DNA from: Lentzea terrae
GTDB taxonomy: Bacteria > Actinomycetota > Actinomycetes > Mycobacteriales > Pseudonocardiaceae
Direction: 5' to 3'
NCBI RefSeq assembly: GCF_003265345.1
Contig: NZ_QFWW01000007.1
Location: 412,157 to 476,156, forward strand
DNA: 64,000 nucleotides
This document shows, piece by piece, positions 26,363 through 35,272 of this stretch. The translations under genes and the position numbers were made by a program. Position 1 is the stretch's first letter. Every line of letters starts with the position of its first letter. A model generated the notes under the pieces. That model did not search any database. It was not told the DNA's origin and saw only the letters and a program-made list of their open reading frames with translations.

Positions 26363-26398
26363 GACAGTAGACTGTCATAATTGACAGCATGCTGTCAA
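26362..26398. promoter_or_regulatory. Two palindromic operators between the DJ-1/MarR operon and the hydratase gene
   Basis: TGACAGTagACTGTCA (26362-26377) and the perfect 18-bp palindrome TTGACAGCATGCTGTCAA (26381-26398) share the half-site TGACAG. The first touches the DJ-1 start codon. The second lies in the expected -35 region of the divergent gene, about 15 nt upstream of a candidate -10 TAAGGT. This is a typical MarR autoregulatory layout. Confidence 0.85.
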
Positions 26399-26424
26399 CT
26401 ACCGCGAGCGTTAAGGTCAGCGAC

Positions 26425-27201
26425 ATGGCAGACGAGCTGGTCCACTACGAGGTGCAGCGTGGCATCGCGACGATCACGCTGGACTCTCCGCACAACCGCA
26501 ACGCCCTGTCGGCACAGCTGCGCCGCGAGCTCAGGGACCACCTGAGCCAGGCCGCAAAAGACGACCAGGTGCGTGTGGTCGTGCTGACCCACACGGGCTC
26601 CGTGTTCTGTTCCGGCATGGACCTCAAGGAGGCCGCCGGCGCGAGCGCGGGAGACCAGGGCGTCAACGAGTTCCCGGCGATCCTCGAGCAGCTCTGGACC
26701 AGTCCAAAACCGGTCGTGGCCGCGCTCAAGGGCCCGGCCCGCGCGGGCGGCGTCGGCATCATCGCGGCGTGCGACATCGCCATCGCGGCCAACGAGGCCA
26801 CGTTCGCGTTCAGCGAGGTCCGGATCGGTGTCGTACCGGCCGTCATCTCGGTGACCGTGCTGCCGCGGCTGGTCCCCCGCCAGGCCCACGAACTGTTCCT
26901 CACCGGCGAGGCGTTCGACTCCCGGCGCGCGGTGGAGATCGGCCTGCTCAACTCCGCCGTGCCGGTCGACGGTGTCGACGCCGAGGTCCGCCGCTACACC
27001 GACATGCTCGCGCTCGGCGCGCCCAAGGCCCTCGCCGCCACCAAGGAGATGCTGCAGCAGGAGCGGTCCACGAACCTCGGCGAGGTCTTCGCGGACATGC
27101 TCGAGCTGTCGGCACAGCACTTCGGCGGACCGGAGGGCCAGGAGGGCATCGCGGCGTTCAAGGAGAAGCGCAGGCCCTCCTGGGTGCCAGAAGAGAACTA
27201 G
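26425..27201 (+). CDS. Enoyl-CoA hydratase/isomerase family protein
   Basis: Crotonase-fold protein of 258 residues. The first oxyanion segment is VFCSGMDLKEA and the second GPARAGGVGIIAACDIAIA; the second catalytic-glutamate region reads FAFSEVRIGVVPA. The crotonase glutamates are present (SEVRIG), so hydratase or isomerase activity is plausible, but the substrate is not identifiable. ATG 26425 is preferred over ATG 26389, which lies inside an operator palindrome; TAAGGT (26412-26417) is a likely -10, giving a leaderless start. Regulation by the divergent MarR is likely. Confidence 0.88.
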   Translation: MADELVHYEVQRGIATITLDSPHNRNALSAQLRRELRDHLSQAAKDDQVRVVVLTHTGSVFCSGMDLKEAAGASAGDQGVNEFPAILEQLWTSPKPVVAALKGPARAGGVGIIAACDIAIAANEATFAFSEVRIGVVPAVISVTVLPRLVPRQAHELFLTGEAFDSRRAVEIGLLNSAVPVDGVDAEVRRYTDMLALGAPKALAATKEMLQQERSTNLGEVFADMLELSAQHFGGPEGQEGIAAFKEKRRPSWVPEEN

Positions 27202-27656
27202 AACCAGCCGGTGCACTCGACGACGCCCTGTGACGAACCGCAGGCACGCATCACCTTGCCGTCGTTCTTGAACGCCTCGGTGTACTTCGCGGTGCCCGAG
27301 TCGATGCGCGTGTGACCGAGGGGCCCCTCGTGCTCGTTGGCCGCGGGGTCCTTCCGGTCAGTCCAGACCTCCTCGCCGGGCGCGCCGGACGAGATGCGGC
27401 CCCACGCGCACTTGGACTTGTTCGACGCGCGCAGCTCGATCACCCGGCCGTTCTGCATGACGATCGGGTTGTCGCCGTCGATCGTGTCGAACGGCGTGAA
27501 CGGCTCCTCCTGCGTGCAGCCGGGGTCCCCGGTGCCGGCGGAGACCTCGCTCACGGAGGCGGCGGACATCTGACCCAGATCCGCGGCCGAGTCGCAGGCA
27601 GCGACGGCCGCGGCAAGCACGAGCAGAAATGCCGTGCGACGGAAATGCGTTCCCAT
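27198..27656 (-). CDS. Lipoprotein with DUF2690-like domain
   Basis: A 152-residue lipoprotein starting at ATG 27656 (MGTHFRRTAFLLVLAAAVAACDS), with lipobox VAAC. The mature part contains IVMQNGRVIELRASNKSKCAWGRI and TDRKDP, reminiscent of DUF2690/YjfA-type extracellular domains with conserved cysteines (CTQEE, SKCAW, RACGS, VECTGWF). An upstream ATG/GTG extension exists but would lack a signal-peptide start. Its 3' end overlaps the hydratase gene by 4 nt. Function unknown. Confidence 0.65.
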   Translation of the reverse strand: MGTHFRRTAFLLVLAAAVAACDSAADLGQMSAASVSEVSAGTGDPGCTQEEPFTPFDTIDGDNPIVMQNGRVIELRASNKSKCAWGRISSGAPGEEVWTDRKDPAANEHEGPLGHTRIDSGTAKYTEAFKNDGKVMRACGSSQGVVECTGWF

Positions 27657-27699
27657 GGAATCGCACTGTCCACTCTGGACAGAAATTCCGCAGCGCGGG

Positions 27700-27963
27700 T
27701 CACCGTTCTGTGCGAACGACCCGCAGTTCGTGATCACCTGATTCAGCGTTCCGCTTCACAGCGTCACGAAGCACTTCCAGCACGGAAGCATCCAGGTCAT
27801 TTGGGACGACCAGCACGTACTCACCGGCGGGCAGCCAGGACAGATCGGTCAGGCTGTCGTACAACGCGTCGAGGTTCTGCCCGAACCAGGACGGAAACGA
27901 CAACGCCTCGGCAATGGCCGCGATCGCAGCGGACTTCTCCGAAACGAGAATGTGCCGTTTCAT
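27700..27963 (-). CDS. Barstar-family ribonuclease inhibitor
   Basis: An 87-residue barstar-like protein with the diagnostic FPSWFGQNLDALYDSLTDL and a C-terminal hydrophobic strand. It should bind and block the barnase-type RNase encoded just upstream. The genes overlap by 4 nt (ATGA), so inhibitor and enzyme are translated together, the expected immunity arrangement. It is cytoplasmic. Confidence 0.9.
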   Translation of the reverse strand: MKRHILVSEKSAAIAAIAEALSFPSWFGQNLDALYDSLTDLSWLPAGEYVLVVPNDLDASVLEVLRDAVKRNAESGDHELRVVRTER

Positions 27964-28403
27964 TTGCGCACGTCCACGACGACGAACGTCGAATAGTGGT
28001 CGCCGGTGTAGAACACTTCCTTCTCGGACCCGGTCACGAGCCGGCGCGCGCCGCGGTCGGGACTGCCCGGCGTCGGCACGGTGTACTCCTTGTAGTACCC
28101 GGACTTCTGCTGCGGCAGCCGCTTCTCCCGGTTCTGGAACGTCACGCCGTCGTTGCGCGGGTACGGGAACGGGCCGTTCGCCTCGATCAGCTTCCAGGTC
28201 GCGCCGGCCTCGGCGGGCAACGAGGACAGCGCCTTGACGTCCAGACCGGACGAGCCGCCGGGCACGGCGAGCTGGGAGGCCGAGGCGGGCAGGTCAGCGG
28301 GCGGCCGCTCGGGGTTCGAGACGTTGTCCTTGACGAACCAGCCGACCACGACCAGAGCGATGAGCCCGACCAATGCGACGGTCAGGCGGCGACCAGGACT
28401 CAC
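27960..28403 (-). CDS. Barnase-type guanyl-specific ribonuclease with N-terminal membrane segment
   Basis: A 147-residue protein; the GTG start at 28403 gives an N-terminal hydrophobic segment LTVALVGLIALVVVGWFV (residues 7-24), either a signal anchor or an uncleaved signal peptide. The C-terminal domain is barnase/RNase Sa-like: Glu106 (YYKEYTV), Arg120 or Arg121 (GARRLV) and His136 (TGDHYSTFV) match the catalytic Glu/Arg/His of this family. An active, exported or membrane-tethered RNase is likely. The barstar gene follows with a 4-nt overlap. Confidence 0.88.
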   Translation of the reverse strand: MSPGRRLTVALVGLIALVVVGWFVKDNVSNPERPPADLPASASQLAVPGGSSGLDVKALSSLPAEAGATWKLIEANGPFPYPRNDGVTFQNREKRLPQQKSGYYKEYTVPTPGSPDRGARRLVTGSEKEVFYTGDHYSTFVVVDVRK

Positions 28404-28618
28404 GCGGCGACCTTCTCCGGTTCGGGCTCGGGCTCCGGCGCCGCCTCGACCAGCGACGCCGGGTTCTTCGCACCCCAGTCCGCGACGCGGTCGATCAGCC
28501 GCGCCACGCCCAGGCAGAGCGGCAGCACGACGACCATCACGACCGGGAACTGCACGGCGACGGGCAGCTGCACGAGCCACAACTCGACGCCGTCCCACCA
28601 CTGCCAAAGCCAATCCAC
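28400..28618 (-). CDS. Small single-TM protein with Glu-Pro tail
   Basis: A 72-residue protein starting at GTG 28618 (AGGG about 10 nt upstream; GTG 28627 is the alternative). The hydrophobic helix QFPVVMVVVLPLCLGVARLI (about 23-42) is preceded by tryptophan-rich VDWLWQWWDG and followed by an acidic EPEPEPEKVAA tail. It overlaps the RNase gene by 4 nt, so it is the first gene of an RNase/barstar operon. It could be a membrane partner or export-related protein; no family was recognised. Confidence 0.55.
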   Translation of the reverse strand: MDWLWQWWDGVELWLVQLPVAVQFPVVMVVVLPLCLGVARLIDRVADWGAKNPASLVEAAPEPEPEPEKVAA

Positions 28619-28688
28619 CCGGTCCACCCTAGTCTCGTGACCGGTGTCACGGCATTTGCCCAGGCCCGAGATAGGTATGTTGCGAACC

Positions 28689-29654
28689 ATGTTCGCCGTT
28701 TACGCAGCAGAACCCAGTCCTGAGAACCCGCTGGCCTCGCTTCGCGTCGGCGAGCGCCCCGAGCCCGAGGTCCCGAGCGGGTGGGTGCGCGTCGCGGTCA
28801 AGGCGGCCAGCCTCAACATGCACGACCTGTGGACGTTGCGCGGCGTCGGCATCAAGCCGGAGCAGTTCCCGATGATCCTGGGCTGCGACGGCGCCGGCAC
28901 CCTCGACGACGGCACCGAGGTGGTGCTGCACTCCGTCATCGGCGACCCGAACTGGTCCGGTGAGGAGACGCTCGACCCGAAGCGCACGCTGCTCACCGAG
29001 AAGCACCAGGGCACGTTCGCCGACTACGTCACGGTGCCGGCCCGCAACGCGCTGCCCAAGCCGGCCGGCCTGTCGTTCGCCGAGGCGGCCTGCATGGGCA
29101 CGGCGTGGCTGACGGCGTACCGGATGCTGTTCGTGAAGTCCGGTCTGCGCCCCGGCCAGACGATGCTCGTGCAGGGCGCGTCCGGCGGTGTGTCGACCGC
29201 GCTCATCCAGCTCGGCCGCGCCGCCGGGTTCCGCGTCTGGGTCACCGGCCGCACCGAGGAGAAGCGCGCGCTGGCCACCACCCTCGGTGCCCACGAGACC
29301 TTCGAGTCCGGCGCCAGGCTGCCCGAACGGGTCGACGCGGTGTTCGAGACCGTCGGCAAGGCCACCTGGTCGCACTCGATGAAGGCGCTCAAGCCCGGCG
29401 GCATCGTGGTGATCTCCGGCGCGACGTCCGGTGACGCGACGGCGGCCGAGCTGCAGCGGTTGTTCTTCCTGCAGCTGCGCGTGGTCGGCTCGACCATGGG
29501 CACCCGCGAGGAACTGGGCGATCTCATCCAGTTCTGCGCGCTCAACGACCTCAAGCCGCAGATCGGCGCCGAGCTCAAGTTCGAGGACGCCGAGCAGGGC
29601 CTCAGGTCCATGCTCGACGGCGAGACGGCCGGCAAGATCGTCTTCGTGCGATAG
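28689..29654 (+). CDS. Zinc-binding/quinone reductase-like alcohol dehydrogenase (MDR family)
   Basis: Medium-chain dehydrogenase/reductase of 321 residues. The GroES-like domain contains ASLNMHDLWTLRGVG, and LGCDGAGTLDDG is typical. The nucleotide-binding fold has LVQGASGGVSTALIQLGRAAG (a GxSGGV-type motif). No conserved zinc-binding cysteine set is evident, so it may be an NADPH:quinone reductase type. ATG 28689 is preferred; ATG 28677 is the alternative. It is divergent from the RNase operon. The substrate is unknown. Confidence 0.82.
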   Translation: MFAVYAAEPSPENPLASLRVGERPEPEVPSGWVRVAVKAASLNMHDLWTLRGVGIKPEQFPMILGCDGAGTLDDGTEVVLHSVIGDPNWSGEETLDPKRTLLTEKHQGTFADYVTVPARNALPKPAGLSFAEAACMGTAWLTAYRMLFVKSGLRPGQTMLVQGASGGVSTALIQLGRAAGFRVWVTGRTEEKRALATTLGAHETFESGARLPERVDAVFETVGKATWSHSMKALKPGGIVVISGATSGDATAAELQRLFFLQLRVVGSTMGTREELGDLIQFCALNDLKPQIGAELKFEDAEQGLRSMLDGETAGKIVFVR

Positions 29655-29769
29655 CCGTAAACAGAACGATCGGCCAAAAATCGGCTCCCTGATTGGTGGG
29701 TTCGGACAAAGCGCGTCACATTTGACACGCATAGGTTCAGCCGGACCCACCATCAAGGGAGATGACGGC

Positions 29770-31191
29770 ATGACTATGCAGGGCGTCTTCAGGCGCAAGC
29801 CCATCGACCAGATCGCGGAGGACAAGGGCGACGGGCTCACCAGAACGCTGGGCCTGTGGCAGCTGACCGCGATCGGCATCGGCGGCATCATCGGCGCGGG
29901 CATCTTCTCGCTCGCCGGCGCCGTCGCGAACAAGACGGCGGGCCCGGCCGTGCTGATCTCGTTCCTGGTGGCGGGTGTCGCGAGCGCGGCGGCGGCGTTC
30001 TCGTACGCGGAGTTCGCCGGCCTGATCCCCAAGGCGGGCAGCGCCTACACCTACGGGTACGCCGTGCTGGGCGAGGTCGTCGGCTGGTTCATCGGCTGGG
30101 ACCTGCTGCTGGAGTACACCGCGATCGTGGCGGTGGTCGCGATCGGCATCTCGGGCTACTTCACCGAACTGCTGAGCCTGCTGAACATCCAGCTCCCCCA
30201 ATGGATGCTGGGTGCGCCGGGTACCGAAGGCGCGGGCGTAGAACCGGGAAGTTACAAGGTCAACCTGTTCGCCGTGGTCCTGTGCCTGCTGATCGCGTAC
30301 GTGCTGAACCTCGGCATGAAGAACGCGGCGCGGTTCGAGACCACGTTGGTGTACCTGAAGATCGCCGTCGTGCTGCTGGTGATCGTCGTCGGCGTCTTCC
30401 ACATCAACACGGACAACTACAACCCGTTCTTCCCGTTCGGGCTGAGCGGCGCTTTCACCGGCGCCGCAACGGTCTTCTTCGCGGTGTTCGGCTACGACGC
30501 GATGAGCACGGCGGCCGAGGAGTCGAAGGACTCCCAGCGGCACATGCCCAAGGCGATCATCTACTCGCTGGCGATCTCGATGGTCCTTTACGTGCTGGCC
30601 TGCCTCGTGCTCACCGGCATGGTCAACTACAAGGACGTCGACTCGGAGAGCGCGTTCGCCACGGCGTTCGCCGACATCGGTTTCCACTGGCTGGGCATCA
30701 TCATCAGCGTCGGCGCGATCCTCGGCATCACGACGGTGCTCTTCACGTTCCTGCTGGGCGCGGCCCGCGTCGGCTTCTCGATGAGCCGCGACGGCCTGCT
30801 GCCCCAGTGGTTCGCGAAGACGCACCCGGTGAAGCACGTGCCGTCGCGCATCACGTGGGTGCTGGGCGTCGCCTCGGCCGTCATCGCCGGGTTCCTGCCG
30901 ATCGCGGAGGCCGCCGAGCTCACCAACATCGGCATCCTGCTGGCGTTCGTCGTCGTGTGCATCGCCGTGATCGTGTTGCGCTACAAGCAGCCCGACCTGC
31001 CGCGCACGTTCAGGACGCCGGGCATGCCGGTCGTCCCGATCATCGGTGTGGTGTTCTCGATCTGGCTGATCACGTTCCTCACGCCGGAGACCTGGCTGCG
31101 GTTCGCGGTCTGGTTCCTGATCGGCCTGGTGATCTACTTCGCCTACTCGAAGCGCCACTCCGTCATGGAGAAGCAGCAGTCCGAGCGGTGA
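29770..31191 (+). CDS. APC-family amino acid permease (cationic amino acid transporter-like)
   Basis: Inner-membrane transporter of 473 residues with about 12-14 hydrophobic segments. ATG 29770 is preceded by AAGGGAGA. The N-terminal IGGIIGAGIFSLAGAV is the classical APC signature, and FGYDAMSTAAEESKDSQRHMP in TM6-loop 6 marks the YfnA/CAT-like subgroup. It should take up amino acids by proton symport or exchange. The 3' end overlaps the convergent DUF885 gene by 29 nt. Confidence 0.88.
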   Translation: MTMQGVFRRKPIDQIAEDKGDGLTRTLGLWQLTAIGIGGIIGAGIFSLAGAVANKTAGPAVLISFLVAGVASAAAAFSYAEFAGLIPKAGSAYTYGYAVLGEVVGWFIGWDLLLEYTAIVAVVAIGISGYFTELLSLLNIQLPQWMLGAPGTEGAGVEPGSYKVNLFAVVLCLLIAYVLNLGMKNAARFETTLVYLKIAVVLLVIVVGVFHINTDNYNPFFPFGLSGAFTGAATVFFAVFGYDAMSTAAEESKDSQRHMPKAIIYSLAISMVLYVLACLVLTGMVNYKDVDSESAFATAFADIGFHWLGIIISVGAILGITTVLFTFLLGAARVGFSMSRDGLLPQWFAKTHPVKHVPSRITWVLGVASAVIAGFLPIAEAAELTNIGILLAFVVVCIAVIVLRYKQPDLPRTFRTPGMPVVPIIGVVFSIWLITFLTPETWLRFAVWFLIGLVIYFAYSKRHSVMEKQQSER

Positions 31192-32692
31192 CCTCCTGGT
31201 CGAGCACGGACAGCGGCACCGGTCCGAGCCCGATCACGAGGTCGTGGAACGCCCTGACGTCGAAGCGGTCGCCCAGCCGGGCGGCCGCTTCGCCGCGGAT
31301 GCGCTGGATCTCCAGGCGCCCCACCATGTACGCGAGCGCCTGGCCCGGCACCTCGATGTACCGGTCGACCTCGGAGTTGATCTCGGGCTCGGTCATCACC
31401 GTGTTCTCGCGCAGGAAGTCCACAGCCTGCTGCCGGGTCCAGCCGAACGCGTGGATGCCCGTGTCGACCACCAGCCGGCCGGCGCGCATCGCGTCCAGCC
31501 CGAGCATGCCGAGGCGTTGCTCCTCCGACGAGTACAGCCCCATCTCGTCGGCCAGGCGCTCGGTGTAGAGGCCCCAGCCCTCCAGGTACGCCTCGATGAA
31601 CGCGAACCGGCGCAGGTTCGACTGCTCGGTCTCGGCGGCGATCGAGAGCTGGTAGTGGTGGCCCGGCACGGCCTCGTGGAACGCCGTCACCTCCGACAGC
31701 GTGCGGCTGCGTTCGGTGGCGCCCAACGGGTTCAGCCAGTACGTGCCGGGACGGCTGCCGTCCAGCGGTGCCGGCTGGTAGTACGCGATCGGCGCCGTCG
31801 GCCGTTCCGCCTCACCGACCAGCAGCACCTGGCAGCCGACCTTCGGCATGCGCCCGAACCACTGCGGCGCAACGGCTTCGGCCCGCGCGATCGCGTCCAC
31901 CGCGTGCTCGACCATCTGGTCCTCGTTGTCCCACAACAGTTCTCTGCGCAACCGGTGGAAGATCTCCAGCACGTCGCTGGTGCCCCACACCCGCGAGCCG
32001 ATCTCCGCGTACTCCTCGCGCAACCCGGCGATCAGGTCCAGCCCGAGCCGGTGCAGCGCGGCCGGGGTGTACGAGGTGGTCGTGTAGTTGCGGACGAGGT
32101 TGGCGTAGTTCTGCTCGCCCTCGGGCAGCCAGCAGATGCCCGGCTGGTCGTCCGGACGGCCGTCGACGGACATCAGCACCTCGCGGTACCGGGCGATGGC
32201 CGCGCGGATCTCCGGCGACGCCGTCCCTTCCCACTCCTGCACCGGCGAGGCGAGGAACCGCTCCATCCGCGTCGCACCGGCCCGCAGGTGCCGCAGCAAC
32301 GGCCTGCGGTCGGAGTCGCGCACTCGCTGGGCGGCCTGGTCGACGTGCCGCGCGATCTTGTCCTGCCGCTGCGACACGTCCAGCTGCGCCGCCATCTGCA
32401 GCAACGCGTTCACCGGCGCGCTCATCCCGGTCGCGACGGTGTGCTCGACCAGCCTGGCGTCGATCCGCGCCACGATCGACTCACCCTGGTGCCTGAGCAC
32501 GGCGAGCGTGACCGGGTCCTCGTCGCTCGTCTCGGCCCGGCGCAGGATGTCCGCGATCCGGGCCCGCAACGCCTGTTCGCCCTCGACGCTGAGGTCCTCG
32601 AGCTTGTCGTCCCAGCCGGGCAGGCCGTACATCGAGGGCAGGAACGGCGACCAGTCCATGGCCGCGGCGAACATCTCGTCTGCGAGCGACAT
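31163..32692 (-). CDS. DUF885-family putative metallohydrolase (copy 1)
   Basis: A 509-residue cytoplasmic protein with the DUF885 motif AFHEAVPGHHYQLSIA (HExxxGH, a putative zinc site) near residue 345. No signal peptide is present (MSLADEMFAAAMDW). Other family blocks include CWLPEGEQNYANLVRNYTT and YLEGWGLYTERLADEMG. The DUF885 family is poorly characterised; a peptidase activity is suggested by the metal motif only. Its ATG overlaps the stop of the adjacent paralogue by one nucleotide, so they form an operon. Confidence 0.82.
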   Translation of the reverse strand: MSLADEMFAAAMDWSPFLPSMYGLPGWDDKLEDLSVEGEQALRARIADILRRAETSDEDPVTLAVLRHQGESIVARIDARLVEHTVATGMSAPVNALLQMAAQLDVSQRQDKIARHVDQAAQRVRDSDRRPLLRHLRAGATRMERFLASPVQEWEGTASPEIRAAIARYREVLMSVDGRPDDQPGICWLPEGEQNYANLVRNYTTTSYTPAALHRLGLDLIAGLREEYAEIGSRVWGTSDVLEIFHRLRRELLWDNEDQMVEHAVDAIARAEAVAPQWFGRMPKVGCQVLLVGEAERPTAPIAYYQPAPLDGSRPGTYWLNPLGATERSRTLSEVTAFHEAVPGHHYQLSIAAETEQSNLRRFAFIEAYLEGWGLYTERLADEMGLYSSEEQRLGMLGLDAMRAGRLVVDTGIHAFGWTRQQAVDFLRENTVMTEPEINSEVDRYIEVPGQALAYMVGRLEIQRIRGEAAARLGDRFDVRAFHDLVIGLGPVPLSVLDQEVTARTAASP

Positions 32693-34215
32693 CAGGGCCT
32701 CCCCGCCCAGTCGGTGACCAGATCACCCAGCGTGGACAACGGCACCGCGCCGTTCTCCAGCACCAGGTCGTGGAACGCCTTGATGTCGAACCGCGCGCCC
32801 ATCTTCGCCTCGGCCTCGCGGCGCACCCGCTGGATCTCCAAGCGCCCCACCATGTACGCGAGCGCCTGGCCCGGCGTCTCGATGTACCGGTCGACCTCGC
32901 CGTTGATCTCGGTGTCGTCCATCACGGTGTTCTCGCGCAGGTAGTCGACGGCCTGCTGCCGCGACCACCCGAACGCGTGCAGGCCGGTGTCGACCACGAG
33001 CCGACCGGCGCGCATCGCGTCGAGGCCGAGCATGCCGAGCCGTGCCTCGTCGGACGAGTACAGACCCATCTCGTCGGCCAAGCGCTCGGTGTAGAGGCCC
33101 CAGCCTTCGAGGTAGGAGTCGATGAACGCGAACTTGCGCAGGTTCGACAGCTCGGTCTCGGCGGCGATGGAGAGCTGGAAGTGGTGGCCGGGCGTCGCCT
33201 CGTGGAACGCCGTCACCTCGGACACCGTGCGGCTGCGTCCGGTGGCGTTCAACGGGTTCACGAAGTACGTGCCGGGACGGGAGCCGTCGAGCGCGGCGTC
33301 GACGTAGTACGCGAACGCGGCGCTCTCGCGGTCGACCTCCGGCACGAACCGGACCTCGCAGCGCGCTTTCGGCAGCCGGCCGAACCACTGAGGTGCCACG
33401 GCCTCGGCCCGCCCAACGGCCTCCACGGCGCTGACGAGCATGTCGTCCTCGTTGGCCCACAACAGATCCGTGCGCAACCGCCGGAAGATCTCCGGCACGT
33501 CGGTCGTGCCCCACACCCGCGAGCCGATCTCGGCGTACTCCTCGCGCAACCCGGCGATCAGGTCGAGCCCCAGCTGGTGCAGCTCGGCCGGGGTGTAGGA
33601 CGCCGTCGTGTAGTCGCGGACCAGCTTGCGGTAGTTCTCCTCGCCCTCGGGCAACCAGCAGAGGCCGGCCTGCTCGTCGTCGCGTCCCGGCAGGCCGAGC
33701 AGGACCTCGCGGAACCGGGCGAACGACGGGCGCAGGTCCGCGTCGCCCTCCCACTCCTGCCTCGGCGAGGAGAGGAACCGTTCGACGTGGGCCGCCCCGC
33801 CCTGCGCGTGCCGGCGCAACGGCCTGCGGTCGGTGTTGAGCAGCCGTTCCGCCGCCTGGTCGAGGAAGTGCGGGATGAGGTGCAGCCGCTGGGAGAAGTC
33901 GGTCTGCGAAGCCATCCTGAGCAGAGCCGCGACCGGCGCGTTCAACCCGCGGGACACGCTGTGCTCGACGAGCCTGGCGTCGATGCTGGTGATGATCGAG
34001 GTCGCCTGGTGCCGGATCACGTCTTTCGCGACCGGCTCCTCGTCGCTCTCGTCGACGCGGCTCAGGATGTTTTCGAGCCGTGCGCGCAGGGCCTGCTGGC
34101 CGTCGACGCTGAGGTCTTCGAGCCGGTCGTCCCAGCCGGGTACGCCGACGACCGTGGCGAAAATCGGCGTCCAGTCCATCATCGCCTGGAACGTCTCATC
34201 GGAGAGCGAGGTCAC
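32692..34215 (-). CDS. DUF885-family putative metallohydrolase (copy 2)
   Basis: Paralogue of the preceding gene, 507 residues. The GTG start at 34215 (AAGGAGG 2-3 nt before) gives VTSLSDETFQAMMDW, matching the start of copy 1. It contains the same zinc-type motif AFHEATPGHHFQLSIA and long identical blocks (GWGLYTERLADEMGLYSSDE, LGMLGLDAMRAGRLVVDTG). Tandem duplication has produced two enzymes that likely act on related substrates. It lies 10 nt downstream of the nitronate monooxygenase gene, so all three may be one transcript. Confidence 0.82.
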   Translation of the reverse strand: MTSLSDETFQAMMDWTPIFATVVGVPGWDDRLEDLSVDGQQALRARLENILSRVDESDEEPVAKDVIRHQATSIITSIDARLVEHSVSRGLNAPVAALLRMASQTDFSQRLHLIPHFLDQAAERLLNTDRRPLRRHAQGGAAHVERFLSSPRQEWEGDADLRPSFARFREVLLGLPGRDDEQAGLCWLPEGEENYRKLVRDYTTASYTPAELHQLGLDLIAGLREEYAEIGSRVWGTTDVPEIFRRLRTDLLWANEDDMLVSAVEAVGRAEAVAPQWFGRLPKARCEVRFVPEVDRESAAFAYYVDAALDGSRPGTYFVNPLNATGRSRTVSEVTAFHEATPGHHFQLSIAAETELSNLRKFAFIDSYLEGWGLYTERLADEMGLYSSDEARLGMLGLDAMRAGRLVVDTGLHAFGWSRQQAVDYLRENTVMDDTEINGEVDRYIETPGQALAYMVGRLEIQRVRREAEAKMGARFDIKAFHDLVLENGAVPLSTLGDLVTDWAGRP

Positions 34216-34225
34216 ACCCTCCTTC

Positions 34226-35272
34226 TTAGCTGCGCTTGAAGCGCTCCGCCAAGGAATTGACCACATCGGTGAGCTCGTCGTGGAGCCTTCGCACGACGTC
34301 GGCGGCCGGTTCCGCGGTCGCCAGCGCGTACGTGGTGCCCGCCCAGAGCGACATGACCTCCAGCTCACCGGTCGCGCGCACCGGCTTGGTGAGGTGGTGC
34401 ACGTTCGGGTACGCGGCGGGCGCGTGCGGGCTGTTCTCGATCAGGAACCGGTTCACCAGCCCACGGGCGGGCCGTCCGCTGAACGCCCGCGTCAACGCCG
34501 TCCTGCGCGCACCTTCCGCGAGCGCTTCCCGGTGCGCCGCAGCGGTTCCGGCCTCCGGGCAACCGAGGAACGCGGTGCCGAGCTGAGCCGCGACCGCCCC
34601 CGCCGCCAGCACCGCGGCCACGTCCGCCCCGTTCATCAGCCCGCCGGTCGCGATCACCGGCAGGTCGACGGCGCTGCGCACGAGCGTCAACGCCGCCAGC
34701 GTCCCGTACAGCTCGCCGCCGCCGGGCGAAATTCCGTCGTCGGTGAACGTGCCGCGGTGGGCGCCGGCGTCGGCACCCTGCACGCACAGCACGTCCGCAC
34801 CGATCTGCTGCGCCTGCCGAGCCTCACTCGGTGTGGTGACCGTCACGACGATCGTGGTCCCGGTCGCCTTCAGCCGCTGCACGTCGTCCGCGTCGGGCAG
34901 CCCGAACGTGAACGACACCACCGGCACCCGCAACGCCAGCACCAGCTCGAGCTTGGCCGCGTAGTTGTCGTCGTCCCAGCGCGGGTCGCCGGGCACCGCC
35001 CCGAGCTTCTGCGCGCACGCCGTGACGCGGTCCACGTAGGACGAGATGTCGGCGGTCGGCCGCGTGCCCGGCACGAACAGGTTGACCCCGAACGGCTTGC
35101 CGGTGAGCTGGCTCGTCTGGGTGATCTTCTCCGCGAGCTGCTCGACGGTGATGTAGCCGGCCGCGAGGAACCCGAACCCGCCTGCCTCGCTCACGGCGGC
35201 GACCAGTTCGGGGGTGGACGCGCCGCCTGCCATGGGCGCGGCGATCACGGGCACGGCGAGCGTGTGGAACAT
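34226..35272 (-). CDS. Nitronate monooxygenase-family flavoprotein
   Basis: FMN-dependent 2-nitropropane-dioxygenase-like enzyme of 348 residues. VIAAPMAGGASTPELVAAVSEAGGFGFL at the start is the family signature, and VLCVQGADAGAHRG and VIATGGLMNGADVAAVLAAGAVAAQLGTAFLG carry the flavin-phosphate glycines. It would oxidise nitronates such as propionate 3-nitronate. ATG 35272 is used; GTG 35278 is possible. It precedes the two DUF885 genes. Confidence 0.88.
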   Translation of the reverse strand: MFHTLAVPVIAAPMAGGASTPELVAAVSEAGGFGFLAAGYITVEQLAEKITQTSQLTGKPFGVNLFVPGTRPTADISSYVDRVTACAQKLGAVPGDPRWDDDNYAAKLELVLALRVPVVSFTFGLPDADDVQRLKATGTTIVVTVTTPSEARQAQQIGADVLCVQGADAGAHRGTFTDDGISPGGGELYGTLAALTLVRSAVDLPVIATGGLMNGADVAAVLAAGAVAAQLGTAFLGCPEAGTAAAHREALAEGARRTALTRAFSGRPARGLVNRFLIENSPHAPAAYPNVHHLTKPVRATGELEVMSLWAGTTYALATAEPAADVVRRLHDELTDVVNSLAERFKRS

